Assembly: GCF_900107405.1 (NCBI RefSeq)
Contig: NZ_FNPV01000008.1
Span: 100,554 to 164,553, forward strand
Source of the DNA: Tindallia californiensis
GTDB taxonomy: Bacteria > Bacillota > Clostridia > Peptostreptococcales > Tindalliaceae
DNA: 64,000 nucleotides
Direction of reading: 5' to 3'
The position numbers and the translations under genes were made by a program. How positions within the stretch are numbered: the stretch's first letter is position 1; every line of letters starts with the position of its first letter. The notes below the pieces were generated by a model. The model was not told the origin of the DNA. It searched no databases and saw only the letters and a list, made by a program, of their open reading frames with translations. Positions 24,765-33,672 of this stretch are shown piece by piece.

Positions 24765-25780
24765 AGCGCATCGGAAAAGGTGTCGGATGTTCTTTTTACG
24801 GAACGGGTTATGGAAACGGTTTTCCGGACGTTTCCCGTTCCATTGCACAATTAGGAAAAAAAGGGGATGTCACCATTTTTGTGGGTGCCACAGAAGTTGG
24901 TCAGGGCGCTAAAACCATTTTAAGTCAAATGGCAGCAGAAATCGTAAAACTTCCCCTTTCAGAGATCCGGTTTATTTGCGAAGATACAGACACCACTCCG
25001 GATTCAGGAACCGCTGCGGCCAGCCGGCAAACCTACAACACCGGTAATGCGGTTAAAAGAACCGCCGAAAAGCTACTGGCAGAAATGAAAAAAACCGCTG
25101 CTGTTCATTGGAATTTTTCACATCCTGAAAGCATCCAGGTAGCGGCTGGTAAGTTGATTCACCCTAAAACAAAGGAATCTCTCTGCTACCAAGAAATAGC
25201 CTGGTTACAAGGCGATATGCCCTTGACAGTGGAAGATGATTTTACGGCTACCACTACGGCCATCGATCCAGAAACAGGTCAGGGAGATCCTTACTGGCCT
25301 TATACCTTTAATGTTTACGGTGTTCAGGTAGAAGTGAATACACGAACCGGAAAGGTGCGTGTTACCAAAGCCGTCTGCGCTCAGGATGTGGGACGGGCTA
25401 TCAATCCTCAGTTAATTGAAGGTCAGATGGAAGGTGGTTTTGCCATGGGGCTTGGCTATGCCTTAATGGAGGATGTTGGTCTGGAAAAAGGAAGAATGAA
25501 AAATGACCGTTATTCCAGCTATCTGATCCCTACAGCGATGGACCTTCCCGCCTTGGAAAAAATTATCGTAGAATCTCCGGAATCAACAGCTCCTTTTGGC
25601 GCCAAAGGAATTGGAGAACCGGTAATGCTGGGAGTAGCTCCAGCTATTCTGAACGCTATTTATGATGCGGTGGGTGTTCGGATCACCCAACTGCCTGTAA
25701 CACCGGATTATTTATTGGTTTTATTGAAGGAGAAAGAGAAAAAAGAGGAGAAAGGAGTCCGGGATGAAAAATCTTCTTAG
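24761..25780 (+). CDS. Molybdenum hydroxylase medium Mo-binding subunit (NdhM-like half)
   Basis: From the ATG at 24761 the protein has 339 residues; an upstream in-frame ATG at 24701 lies inside the large-subunit gene and lacks a good site, whereas AGGAGGT precedes 24761. It supplies the C-terminal half of the molybdopterin domain: VGATEVGQGAKT (about 38), GTAAASRQTYNTG, and the catalytic-glutamate motif GAKGIGEPV near residue 290. Start overlaps the large-subunit stop as ATGA. The end overlaps the adenine deaminase gene by 17 nt. Substrate is most likely hypoxanthine or another purine. Confidence 0.88.
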   Translation: MKRIGKGVGCSFYGTGYGNGFPDVSRSIAQLGKKGDVTIFVGATEVGQGAKTILSQMAAEIVKLPLSEIRFICEDTDTTPDSGTAAASRQTYNTGNAVKRTAEKLLAEMKKTAAVHWNFSHPESIQVAAGKLIHPKTKESLCYQEIAWLQGDMPLTVEDDFTATTTAIDPETGQGDPYWPYTFNVYGVQVEVNTRTGKVRVTKAVCAQDVGRAINPQLIEGQMEGGFAMGLGYALMEDVGLEKGRMKNDRYSSYLIPTAMDLPALEKIIVESPESTAPFGAKGIGEPVMLGVAPAILNAIYDAVGVRITQLPVTPDYLLVLLKEKEKKEEKGVRDEKSS

Positions 25781-27488
25781 CAAGCGTATTTCCGTTGCGG
25801 CTGGAAGAGAAGCCGCTGATTTGGTCTTGAAAAATGCTCGCATCATCAATGTCTTTACGTCCTCTATTCAGGAAGGTGATGTTGCCATCCAGGACGGCTA
25901 TATTGCCGGTGTCGGTCATTATGAAGGAAAAGAAGAAATAGATCTTCAGGGGGCTTATCTTTCTCCGGGCCTTATTGACGGCCATGTTCATCTGGAATCC
26001 GCCATGGTTCATCCGGCTGAATTTGCTAAGGCTGTTCTCCCAAGAGGCACTACTACAATCATCGCTGATCCCCATGAAATTGCCAATGTGTCCGGCATAA
26101 AAGGAATACAGTTCTTATTGGAAGCCAGCAAGAGCCTTCCCATGACCGTTAAGATGATGCTGCCTTCCTGCGTTCCTGCAACCAACTTTGAAAACGCAGG
26201 TGCTGTTCTGAATGCTGAGGATTTAGCACCTTTGTATCAGGATGCGGCCATTATTGGGTTGGGAGAAATGATGGATTATCCGGGAGTTATTCAGGGAAGG
26301 GAAGATATTCTGGATAAACTGGTAGGCGCTAAGGATAAGGTCATTGATGGTCATGGTCCGGAAATACAGCACCGAGACTTAAATGCCTATGTAGCCGCCG
26401 GTATCCGGACAGAACATGAATGTTCTACCGAAAAGGAAATGGAAGATCGCTTGCAAAAAGGAATGTATATCCTTATTCGGGAAGGTTCTGCTGCCAGAAA
26501 TCTAACAACCCTCTCTAAAGTTGTCAACCGGGATAATTCCAGAAGATGCCTTTTTTGCACCGATGACAAGCATCCGGAAGACCTGCTTCAACGTGGGCAT
26601 ATTGACAATAACTTGCGTATGGCTGTTCAAGCCGGCATTGATCCTATTACAGCCATCCAGATGGCAAGTCTTAATGCGGCTGAATGCTACCATCTACGTC
26701 ATTTAGGAGCCATTGCCCCCGGCTACCAGGCGGATCTGGTTGTGTTTGAAGACTTACAAGATTTTCGGGCAACTAAAGTGTTTCAAAAGGGCTGTCTGGT
26801 AGCTTCTGAAGGAAAGGTTCAAACCACTATACCATCCGTCTCTGCTTCTCACCTTCACCATACAGTCAATCTGTCACCGGTGGAGCAAAAGAATTTTCGG
26901 CTTCCGATCAGCAGTGACACCCTGCAGGTCATCCAGCTGCAACCTCATAGCTTGGTGACACAGAAAAAGCTGCGTAAAGTCAACAGAGTCGATGGTTTCT
27001 TTGAACAGGACCACCGCCTGGATCTTCTAAAAATAGCGGTTATTGAACGACACCGCCGAACGGGAAATATGGGCCTTGGTCTGGTCGAAGGCTTCGGTCT
27101 TAAAAACGGAGCTATCGCTACCACCATCAGTCATGATTCTCATAACCTCATTGTTATCGGTGATAATGATCCGGATATGGCACTGGCCACAGAAACCTTG
27201 CGGAAGGTTGGTGGAGGCATCACCTTATGCCACCAAGGAAAGGTACTGAAAACCTTAGCATTACCTATCGCCGGCTTGATATCAGAGGAACCCATTGATC
27301 AAGTTCATCAACAGTTAGAAGAGATGATCCACCTTGCTCATGATTCCTTATCTGTCAGTCGTTCCGTCGATCCTTTTATGACCTTATCCTTTCTGGCATT
27401 GCCTGTTATACCGGAAATAAAGCTAACGGATATGGGGCTCTTTGATGTCAGTCAATTTCAGTTTATTCCTCTCGAAGCCACGGACTAA
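25764..27488 (+). CDS. adeC: Adenine deaminase (canonical copy)
   Basis: A 574-residue adenine deaminase (adenine to hypoxanthine plus ammonia). All usual motifs are present: DGHVHLESAM (about 72), IADPHEIANVSG, SCVPATNFE, LGEMMDYPGV, DGHGPEI (about 195), HECST, GSAARNL and CTDDKHPEDL (about 266), and in the C-terminal domain ISHDSHNLIVIGDND. It keeps the residues that the copy at 17393 has lost. Last gene of the purine island, overlapping the medium Mo-subunit gene; hypoxanthine formed here would be the substrate of that enzyme. Start after AAAGGAGTCCGGG. Confidence 0.93.
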   Translation: MKNLLSKRISVAAGREAADLVLKNARIINVFTSSIQEGDVAIQDGYIAGVGHYEGKEEIDLQGAYLSPGLIDGHVHLESAMVHPAEFAKAVLPRGTTTIIADPHEIANVSGIKGIQFLLEASKSLPMTVKMMLPSCVPATNFENAGAVLNAEDLAPLYQDAAIIGLGEMMDYPGVIQGREDILDKLVGAKDKVIDGHGPEIQHRDLNAYVAAGIRTEHECSTEKEMEDRLQKGMYILIREGSAARNLTTLSKVVNRDNSRRCLFCTDDKHPEDLLQRGHIDNNLRMAVQAGIDPITAIQMASLNAAECYHLRHLGAIAPGYQADLVVFEDLQDFRATKVFQKGCLVASEGKVQTTIPSVSASHLHHTVNLSPVEQKNFRLPISSDTLQVIQLQPHSLVTQKKLRKVNRVDGFFEQDHRLDLLKIAVIERHRRTGNMGLGLVEGFGLKNGAIATTISHDSHNLIVIGDNDPDMALATETLRKVGGGITLCHQGKVLKTLALPIAGLISEEPIDQVHQQLEEMIHLAHDSLSVSRSVDPFMTLSFLALPVIPEIKLTDMGLFDVSQFQFIPLEATD

Positions 27489-27536
27489 AATCCTTTAAGG
27501 AACTGAAACCTTTTATACATGTTGAACAGATCTTCC

Positions 27537-28751
27537 TTACTGTTTTTTCTCAACAATCCCTTCCGGAGTAAAAAACAGTTTAGGACTGATCTGGTTCAAC
27601 CGGTCTAAAATACGGGCTCGTTCTTCTTCTTTTTTCAGGTAACGGACTAAACCAAACCGAATTTCTGCCGGATATACCTTTACTTCTTCTATCGCTTCTG
27701 ATGTCAACGTCATTTCCAAGGCCACGGTGTCGTTGGCTAAGGCTGTATGACTGGTGGTAAACACAAAGTTCCCCAGAGAATAGGCGGTAAAGGATTTGGG
27801 AGCCTTCCATTCCATTGCTTGTAAGACATGGGGGTGGCTACCAATAATGATATTGGCACCGGCGGCTTCCAAAGCTTCCTTTAACGCCAGCTGATGTTTA
27901 TCCGGTTTTTCCTCCAACTCTTGCCCCCAGTGAAGGTAGGGTACCACATAATCCACTTTTTCTGACCACTCTTCTACATATCCAACCAGCGGTTCCGGAC
28001 TATAGACCGTGGCCATACCAGGAGTTGAATCTGTTGCTCTCCATTCAGCCACAGGAATAACTCGGGACGCTCCAAAAATAGCCATCGAAACCCCGTTTAT
28101 TTCAGCTACATAGGGTGCAAAAGCTTCCCTTCTATCTCTTCCAATGCCTACGAAATGAAAGCCTTCTCTTTCTAGGGCATGAATGGTTTCCATTACCGGT
28201 CCATCCATTCCATGATTATTGGCCAGTGTAAAGATCAGTTTATCCTTGTATGGCTCAAACAGCTTCAGGTAAGCCGGGTCTGTCTGAAAAGCATAACTCT
28301 TTTCTTCCATCAGGTTGCCACTGGTACCTACCGCCGTCTCCAGATTAGCAACGATCAGATCTGCCTCTTGCAATACCGGTGCAAATTCTCGGAGAGGATA
28401 GTCCATCCCATGTTGATCCATAGCTCCTGCAACGTTTCCATCCATCATTGTATCTCCAAGAAAAACAACTTTTATTTTTTCATCTTCAGAAACCATTGTT
28501 TCCGGAAGGCTCGCTTCTTCCGAGGATGATTCCTTATTCTTTTCCATCGAATGATTTTCATCTCCTATTTCCGGATCCTCTTCTACCTCAATTCTTTCTT
28601 CGGAAAATACCATCCCTTCCATAGAACTTGCTAGATACTCCGAAAAATTCAACCCTAACAACAAAACAGGAATTAGGATGGTCACCATTAATAAAAGATA
28701 TCGTTTTCGAGATTGTTGTTGCCTTTTTTTGCGTCTTTCTGTTCGAGTCAT
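27537..28751 (-). CDS. CapA-family (poly-gamma-glutamate capsule type) membrane-anchored protein
   Basis: A 404-residue protein with a basic start (RTERRKKRQQQSRKR), a membrane segment (about 18-35) and an acidic, low-complexity stretch to about residue 85. The catalytic-type CapA domain follows, with VVFLGDTMMDGNV (about 95), LIVANLETAVG, FTLANNHGMDG and IIGSHPHVLQ. CapA-domain proteins are metallophosphatase-like and are tied to poly-gamma-glutamate or cell-envelope work; no capB/capC genes lie here, so the role is open. Converges on adeC with 48 bp between. Confidence 0.87.
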   Translation of the reverse strand: MTRTERRKKRQQQSRKRYLLLMVTILIPVLLLGLNFSEYLASSMEGMVFSEERIEVEEDPEIGDENHSMEKNKESSSEEASLPETMVSEDEKIKVVFLGDTMMDGNVAGAMDQHGMDYPLREFAPVLQEADLIVANLETAVGTSGNLMEEKSYAFQTDPAYLKLFEPYKDKLIFTLANNHGMDGPVMETIHALEREGFHFVGIGRDRREAFAPYVAEINGVSMAIFGASRVIPVAEWRATDSTPGMATVYSPEPLVGYVEEWSEKVDYVVPYLHWGQELEEKPDKHQLALKEALEAAGANIIIGSHPHVLQAMEWKAPKSFTAYSLGNFVFTTSHTALANDTVALEMTLTSEAIEEVKVYPAEIRFGLVRYLKKEEERARILDRLNQISPKLFFTPEGIVEKKQ

Positions 28752-28863
28752 AGGATAGTACCTCCATGATTGTTTAGGCCTTTTCTTCTTTTATCAGCCA
28801 CAAATCATAACCCTTCTTCCCGAAAAAATCAAGAGGTAGAAAGGCCTGTTTCGAATAAAAACA

Positions 28864-28893
28864 TTGCAAATCACTCAACAGATGTTCTATAAT
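28864..28893 (+). promoter_or_regulatory. Promoter of ilvD
   Basis: TTGCAA and TATAAT lie 18 bp apart, with the -10 about 60 bp before the ATG. No T-box or other leader structure is seen. Confidence 0.55.
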
Positions 28894-28951
28894 ATTCTGA
28901 TAAGCATTACTATTCTAAACATCGTTTATTCTTTGACTAGGAGGTTTACCA

Positions 28952-30628
28952 ATGAAAAGTGATCAAATTACCAAAGGTGCTCATCGGGCTCCGCATCGTT
29001 CTCTTCTAAGTGCGTTAGGAATGAGCCGAGAAGAAATGAACCGGCCTAAAATCGGTATTGTAAACTCTTTTAACGAAGTGGTTCCGGGCCATACCCATCT
29101 TGATAAAATAACCGCTGCCGTAAAAACCGGTGTTGCCATGGCTGGTGGCACAGCTATGGAATTTCCTGCCATTGCTGTCTGTGATGGTATTGCCATGGGA
29201 CACCCCGGCATGAAATATTCACTGGTCACCAGAGAGCTGATCGCCGACTCTACGGAAGCCATGGCCATTTCTCATGCTTTTGATGCGTTAGTGATGATTC
29301 CTAACTGTGATAAAAACGTTCCTGGCCTTCTAATGGCTTCTGCCCGCCTTAATATCCCGACTATTTTTATAAGTGGTGGTCCAATGCTGGCAGGAAAGGT
29401 AAAAGGCTCCAAAACCAGTTTATCTTCTGTTTTCGAAGCGGTAGGAAGTCATTCCTCCGGTACTATCAGCCTGGAGGATTTAGAGGAATTTGAGCATAAA
29501 GCTTGTCCTACCTGTGGTTCTTGTTCCGGTATGTATACGGCTAACAGCATGAACTGTCTGACGGAAGCTTTAGGAATGGGCCTTCCAGGAAACGGCAGCA
29601 TTCCGGCTGTCTATTCCTCTCGCCTTCAATTAGCTAAACTGGCTGGAATGCAGATCATGAACCTATTGAAGGCCGATCTTCGCCCCCGCCAGATTATGAC
29701 AGAAAAAGCTTTCCAGAACGCTCTAACGGTTGACATGGCTTTAGGATGCAGCACTAACTCCATGCTTCACTTACCTGCTATTGCCTACGAAGCCGGTGTA
29801 CCCTTAGATTTGGAGAAGGCTAATGAAGTCAGCAGCAAAACTCCTAATCTATGTCATCTGGCGCCTGCCGGACCAGCCTTTATGGAAGATTTGGAGGAAG
29901 CCGGCGGTGTCTATGCCGTAATGAAAGAATTGGACCAGCTTGGTTTAATTGAAAAAGAAGCACTTACCTGTACCTTGAAAACCCTTGGAGAAAATTTGAA
30001 AGGATGCCTTAACAAGAACCCGGAAATTATTCGACCGGTTCATCAGCCTTTTAGCACTACTGGCGGCATTGCTGTCTTGAAAGGAAATTTGGCACCAGAA
30101 GCTTGTGTGGTAAAAGCTTCCGCTGTTGCTCCCGAGATGATGCAGCACAAAGGTCCAGCCCGGGTTTTTGACAGCGAAGAAGAGGCAACAGAAGCGATTA
30201 CCGGTGGAAAAATCAACGCGGGAGATGTGGTTGTTATCCGATATGAAGGACCAAAGGGTGGTCCAGGGATGCGGGAAATGCTTAGTCCGACCTCTGTCAT
30301 TGCTGGTATGGGCTTAGGAAGTAAAGTAGCCCTTATTACGGATGGCCGCTTTAGTGGCGCTACCCGCGGCGCCTCCATTGGTCATGTTTCACCGGAGGCA
30401 GCCGTTGGCGGACCTATCGCTTTGGTAGAAGAAGGCGACCAGATTAACATTGATATTGAATCAAAAACCATCCACTTAGATGTGCCGGAAGACCTGCTAG
30501 AAAAACGCAAAAAGAACTGGCAACCCAGAAAACCAAAAATTAACAGTGGTGTATTAGCTCGTTATGCTCATATGGTTACCAGCGGTAGCCAGGGGGCTGT
30601 CTTGAAAATTCCTGACATCCAGCGGTAG
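28952..30628 (+). CDS. ilvD: Dihydroxy-acid dehydratase
   Basis: A 558-residue IlvD, normal length. Fe-S-related cysteines occur in [10 protein letters not shown] and [19 protein letters not shown], and the C-terminal signature [20 protein letters not shown] is complete. It catalyses the dehydration step in valine and isoleucine synthesis. The gene stands alone between its own promoter and a strong terminator, away from the other branched-chain genes at 60-63 kb. Start after TAGGAGGTTTACC. Confidence 0.95.
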   Translation: MKSDQITKGAHRAPHRSLLSALGMSREEMNRPKIGIVNSFNEVVPGHTHLDKITAAVKTGVAMAGGTAMEFPAIAVCDGIAMGHPGMKYSLVTRELIADSTEAMAISHAFDALVMIPNCDKNVPGLLMASARLNIPTIFISGGPMLAGKVKGSKTSLSSVFEAVGSHSSGTISLEDLEEFEHKACPTCGSCSGMYTANSMNCLTEALGMGLPGNGSIPAVYSSRLQLAKLAGMQIMNLLKADLRPRQIMTEKAFQNALTVDMALGCSTNSMLHLPAIAYEAGVPLDLEKANEVSSKTPNLCHLAPAGPAFMEDLEEAGGVYAVMKELDQLGLIEKEALTCTLKTLGENLKGCLNKNPEIIRPVHQPFSTTGGIAVLKGNLAPEACVVKASAVAPEMMQHKGPARVFDSEEEATEAITGGKINAGDVVVIRYEGPKGGPGMREMLSPTSVIAGMGLGSKVALITDGRFSGATRGASIGHVSPEAAVGGPIALVEEGDQINIDIESKTIHLDVPEDLLEKRKKNWQPRKPKINSGVLARYAHMVTSGSQGAVLKIPDIQR

Positions 30629-30657
30629 TATCAATCTTTTACTACCTTTTAAAACAT

Positions 30658-30695
30658 GAAGAAAACCAATGCGGTAAAATGCATTGGTTTTCTTC
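30658..30695. terminator. Bidirectional terminator after ilvD
   Basis: A perfect 15-bp stem GAAGAAAACCAATGC/GCATTGGTTTTCTTC around an 8-nt loop; the arms provide T-rich tails in both directions. It separates ilvD from the converging c-di-GMP gene. Confidence 0.85.
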
Positions 30696-30698
30696 TTG

Positions 30699-32201
30699 TT
30701 ATGAATGATCTAATTGATAGTCCTGGCATATTTCCACAAATATCCGAGCCATTTCTGGATCAAACTGAGTTCCTTGGCATGCTTTGATTCTATCCAAAGC
30801 TTCTTTTACCGTCATAGCTTTTCGATATGGTCTTTCATTGGTCATAGCGTCAAAAGCATCCACAATGGATAGCACACGACACTCTACCGGAATTTCTTCT
30901 CCCTTTAATTGTAATGGATACCCGGTTCCATCCCATTTTTCATGATGTTTAAGGATCAGCCTGGAAATTTCTTTTAATTCAGGAGTAGCCGATGCAATGC
31001 GTTCTCCTATAACGGTATGGGTCTTCATCACTTTCCATTCTTCTGTTGTCAGAGCAGCCGGTTTCTGTAAAATTTTATCCGGTATTCCCACTTTTCCCAG
31101 ATCATGAAATTTTGCCAGTAAGCGTACCCGATCCAGTTGATTCTGCGAGAAACCCTGGGCTTTGCCTAATTTTTCTGCTAGAAAAGACATGCGATCCGCA
31201 TGACCTTCCGTAATATAGTCTTTTGCTTCCAAAGCCTTCATCAAGGTCCTTACCAAAGCACTTTTACTGCTGGTATCTTTTAGAAGTTTATGTTGATATA
31301 AATTATTATCAGCCTCCTGATACATTAAGCTTGTATTGAGTGTCCCTTGTGAGTGGTAAGCATATCCGTAGGACACTTCCACTTTATAGAGATTGTCTTT
31401 TTCATTATAGGTCTGCAGTCTTTCTGAAAAGGTTTGAATCGCTTTTTCCAGTATGTCCACCTTTTGATTACGGGTGATGACACCAAACTCATTACCTCCT
31501 ACTCTGGCAATAAATCCAACTTCTCCAAAGACTTCTTTTACCATTTGACCCACTGCCCGAATCACCGTATCTCCTGTGATATGCCCTAGTGTTTCATTAA
31601 TAATTTTCAACCCATCAATATCAAATAAAACCAGCCCTACGGCTGTGCATGGTTGTCCTTCCAGTTCCATAAAAGCTTCTTCAAAACATCGCCGGTTGAA
31701 AAGGTCTGTCATATGATCTGTTTCAGCCATTCGTCTCAACCGATGTTCCAACTCAATTCTTTTCGTCATATCCCGAATAATGATAAGTACTTCATCCAAT
31801 TCTGTTTTATGGAGGCGGGCCTCAAAAAAACAGGTGCGCTCTTCTTCTTGCATTTCAAAAAAATGAGTTCGTAGCTCCTTCGATTTCAGCACTTCTTGTG
31901 CCATTTTTTGCAATGTTTTCAGGAGATGCTGGTTTCGAAAAATCAGCAGGGTTCCTGTAGTCTTACTTTGTTCACCAGAAGAAAAAGGCGTTATATTTCC
32001 TTGCGCATCACTTACCAGCAAAATATCCGGGATCGCCATCATAAGTGCTTTGTTCCTAGCACTTACTCTCTCTAGAGAAACAATTTTTTCCTGCAGTTCC
32101 GGGTAATAATTCTTTTGAAAAGATTCTTCACCCAATCCGATAATCGATTCCCGCGTAACCTTATTTTTAAGATTGTTTTTTTTCCTTGAATAATTGTCCA
32201 T
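30699..32201 (-). CDS. PAS-GGDEF-HD-GYP signalling protein with altered GGDEF motif
   Basis: A 500-residue soluble protein. Residues about 35-155 look like a PAS sensor, about 160-310 a GGDEF domain and about 320-495 an HD-GYP domain. The GGDEF signature reads RVGGNEF, so the key aspartate is asparagine and cyclase activity is doubtful. The HD-GYP half is intact with FHDLGKVGIPD and HHEKWDGTGYP, so it probably degrades c-di-GMP. Its start overlaps the end of the ErcA-like gene by 35 nt, a sign of tight co-expression. Confidence 0.88.
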   Translation of the reverse strand: MDNYSRKKNNLKNKVTRESIIGLGEESFQKNYYPELQEKIVSLERVSARNKALMMAIPDILLVSDAQGNITPFSSGEQSKTTGTLLIFRNQHLLKTLQKMAQEVLKSKELRTHFFEMQEEERTCFFEARLHKTELDEVLIIIRDMTKRIELEHRLRRMAETDHMTDLFNRRCFEEAFMELEGQPCTAVGLVLFDIDGLKIINETLGHITGDTVIRAVGQMVKEVFGEVGFIARVGGNEFGVITRNQKVDILEKAIQTFSERLQTYNEKDNLYKVEVSYGYAYHSQGTLNTSLMYQEADNNLYQHKLLKDTSSKSALVRTLMKALEAKDYITEGHADRMSFLAEKLGKAQGFSQNQLDRVRLLAKFHDLGKVGIPDKILQKPAALTTEEWKVMKTHTVIGERIASATPELKEISRLILKHHEKWDGTGYPLQLKGEEIPVECRVLSIVDAFDAMTNERPYRKAMTVKEALDRIKACQGTQFDPEMARIFVEICQDYQLDHS

Positions 32202-33357
32202 AAATCTTTTTTACCTCTTCCTTCGCCATTATTTTAGGATTTGTCACCATACAGGGGTCCTGAAGGGCATTTTCTGTGAGCTTTTCTAAGGCGATCTCAT
32301 CAATTGATTCCATTGGAAGATAATCTGGTATTCCCACTTTCCGGCGTAATTGTCGAATACGCTCCACCAAGGCTATACAAGCTTCTTCAGTATTCATATT
32401 AGCTACAGAAAGATCCATTTTTTCAGCTATTTGTCGAAAATAGGGTTCTGCTGCCTGAAAGTTTGCTTCGATCACTTTTTCTAATAAAATACCATTGCAT
32501 TCACCATGAGGTAAATCATACAAACCTCCTAAACTATGAGCCATGGCATGAACCGCTCCTAAGCTGGCATTGGAAAAGGCAAAGCCAGCATGCAGCGTTC
32601 CCACCATCATCTCCCAGAGCGTCTCTACACTCCGATCCGGTTGAACGGCTGCTTCCAGATGATTGGTAATCATCCTAACGGATTCCAACGCATGAACATG
32701 GGTCAAATCAGACCGGGCATTCGATACACAGGCTTCAATGGCGTGGGTAAGGCTATCCATACCTGTGCAGGCGGTTAAATAAGGATCCATGGTTTTCAGG
32801 GGATTGTTATCAATTAAGGCCAGATCGGGCACTACTTTTTTACTGATGATGGCTTTTTTTATGTTTTCACTGGTATCCGCAATAATCGCAAACTGAGATA
32901 CATCTGCCGAAGTGCCAGCCGTGGTTGGAATGCAGATAAGCGGTGGTCCTGGCAACTTAATTTCATCTACTCCTACATAATCCAGTATATGACCACCATT
33001 AGTAGAAACAATGCCGATTCCTTTAGCACAATCCATCGGACTTCCTCCTCCAATGGCTACGATAATATCACATTCTTCCCCTAAGAATTGTTCCGCACCA
33101 ATCATGACTTCGTAATCTTTAGGGTTGCAGGAAACGTCATCAAATAAATGAGTTTCTATTTCCGCTTGTTCTATCGCTTCTATTATTTCCTGAAACCAGG
33201 GTTGTTTTCTTAAGTGTTTATCGGTAACCAGTAACGCTTTTCGGGCTCCAAAATGCATCGCATATCGATTAATCAGGAGGGAAGCACCCTGTCCCATAAC
33301 CAATTCCGGCACAACAAATTTTCTAAGCTCCAGTGATTTATTCATCCCAGTATCCAT
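32167..33357 (-). CDS. ercA: Iron-containing alcohol dehydrogenase, ErcA-like
   Basis: From the ATG at 33357 the protein has 396 residues; the longer frame to 33459 has no good ribosome-binding site. It is a group III iron ADH: GGGSPMDCAKGIG (nucleotide binding), TTAGTSADVSQFAII, and metal ligands in HAMAHSLGGLYDLPHGECN. It resembles ErcA, an ADH-like protein tied to regulation of ethanol oxidation in Pseudomonas. Pairing with a PAS-type signalling gene in the same transcript supports a regulatory link. Whether it acts as an enzyme cannot be judged here, though the metal ligands are intact. Confidence 0.85.
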   Translation of the reverse strand: MDTGMNKSLELRKFVVPELVMGQGASLLINRYAMHFGARKALLVTDKHLRKQPWFQEIIEAIEQAEIETHLFDDVSCNPKDYEVMIGAEQFLGEECDIIVAIGGGSPMDCAKGIGIVSTNGGHILDYVGVDEIKLPGPPLICIPTTAGTSADVSQFAIIADTSENIKKAIISKKVVPDLALIDNNPLKTMDPYLTACTGMDSLTHAIEACVSNARSDLTHVHALESVRMITNHLEAAVQPDRSVETLWEMMVGTLHAGFAFSNASLGAVHAMAHSLGGLYDLPHGECNGILLEKVIEANFQAAEPYFRQIAEKMDLSVANMNTEEACIALVERIRQLRRKVGIPDYLPMESIDEIALEKLTENALQDPCMVTNPKIMAKEEVKKIYGQLFKEKKQS

Positions 33358-33540
33358 TTTATCCCTACCCTTCCTAGCCTTCCAATGTTTCGTCACCTTT
33401 TTCCTGTTTATGGTTCTAAATACCCTTATCCTTCTCTCCCCTAACAATCCCTTCAACAAAGCTTTTTATCATCATCCGAAATCACTCCATGAATTAAATA
33501 ACGTTGTATGCTGTTGCTTTTAAATCCCTATTGTGTCTCT

Positions 33541-33570
33541 TTGACATTAATGATAAACTTGGCTTGTACT
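33541..33570 (+). promoter_or_regulatory. Promoter of ktrB (weak -10)
   Basis: TTGACA followed 18 bp later by TGTACT, about 100 bp before the ktrB start. I saw no c-di-AMP (ydaO) riboswitch in the leader. The rest of the 315-bp gap between the ErcA-like gene and ktrB holds no gene. Confidence 0.45.
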
Positions 33571-33672
33571 TTTTCGACTTGGATTCATCTTACAGAAAAG
33601 GGACTCTTAGCGGTGGTAGTCATCGAAGAAAAAAAAGTGGTCTTTATTATTATATCATTAAGAGGGTTTGTC

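Noticed and set aside
23499..25780. Possible frameshift breaking the xanthine dehydrogenase Mo-subunit
   Set aside because: Both parts have their own strong ribosome-binding sites and an ATGA junction, and a natural L/M split is known in nicotinate dehydrogenase.
33571..33672. c-di-AMP (ydaO) riboswitch before ktrB
   Set aside because: The leader is too short and has none of the conserved sequences of that class.
33508..33672. 55-residue N-terminal extension of KtrB
   Set aside because: No ribosome-binding site at 33508, and a promoter-like TTGACA lies within the stretch; the ATG at 33673 gives the usual length.
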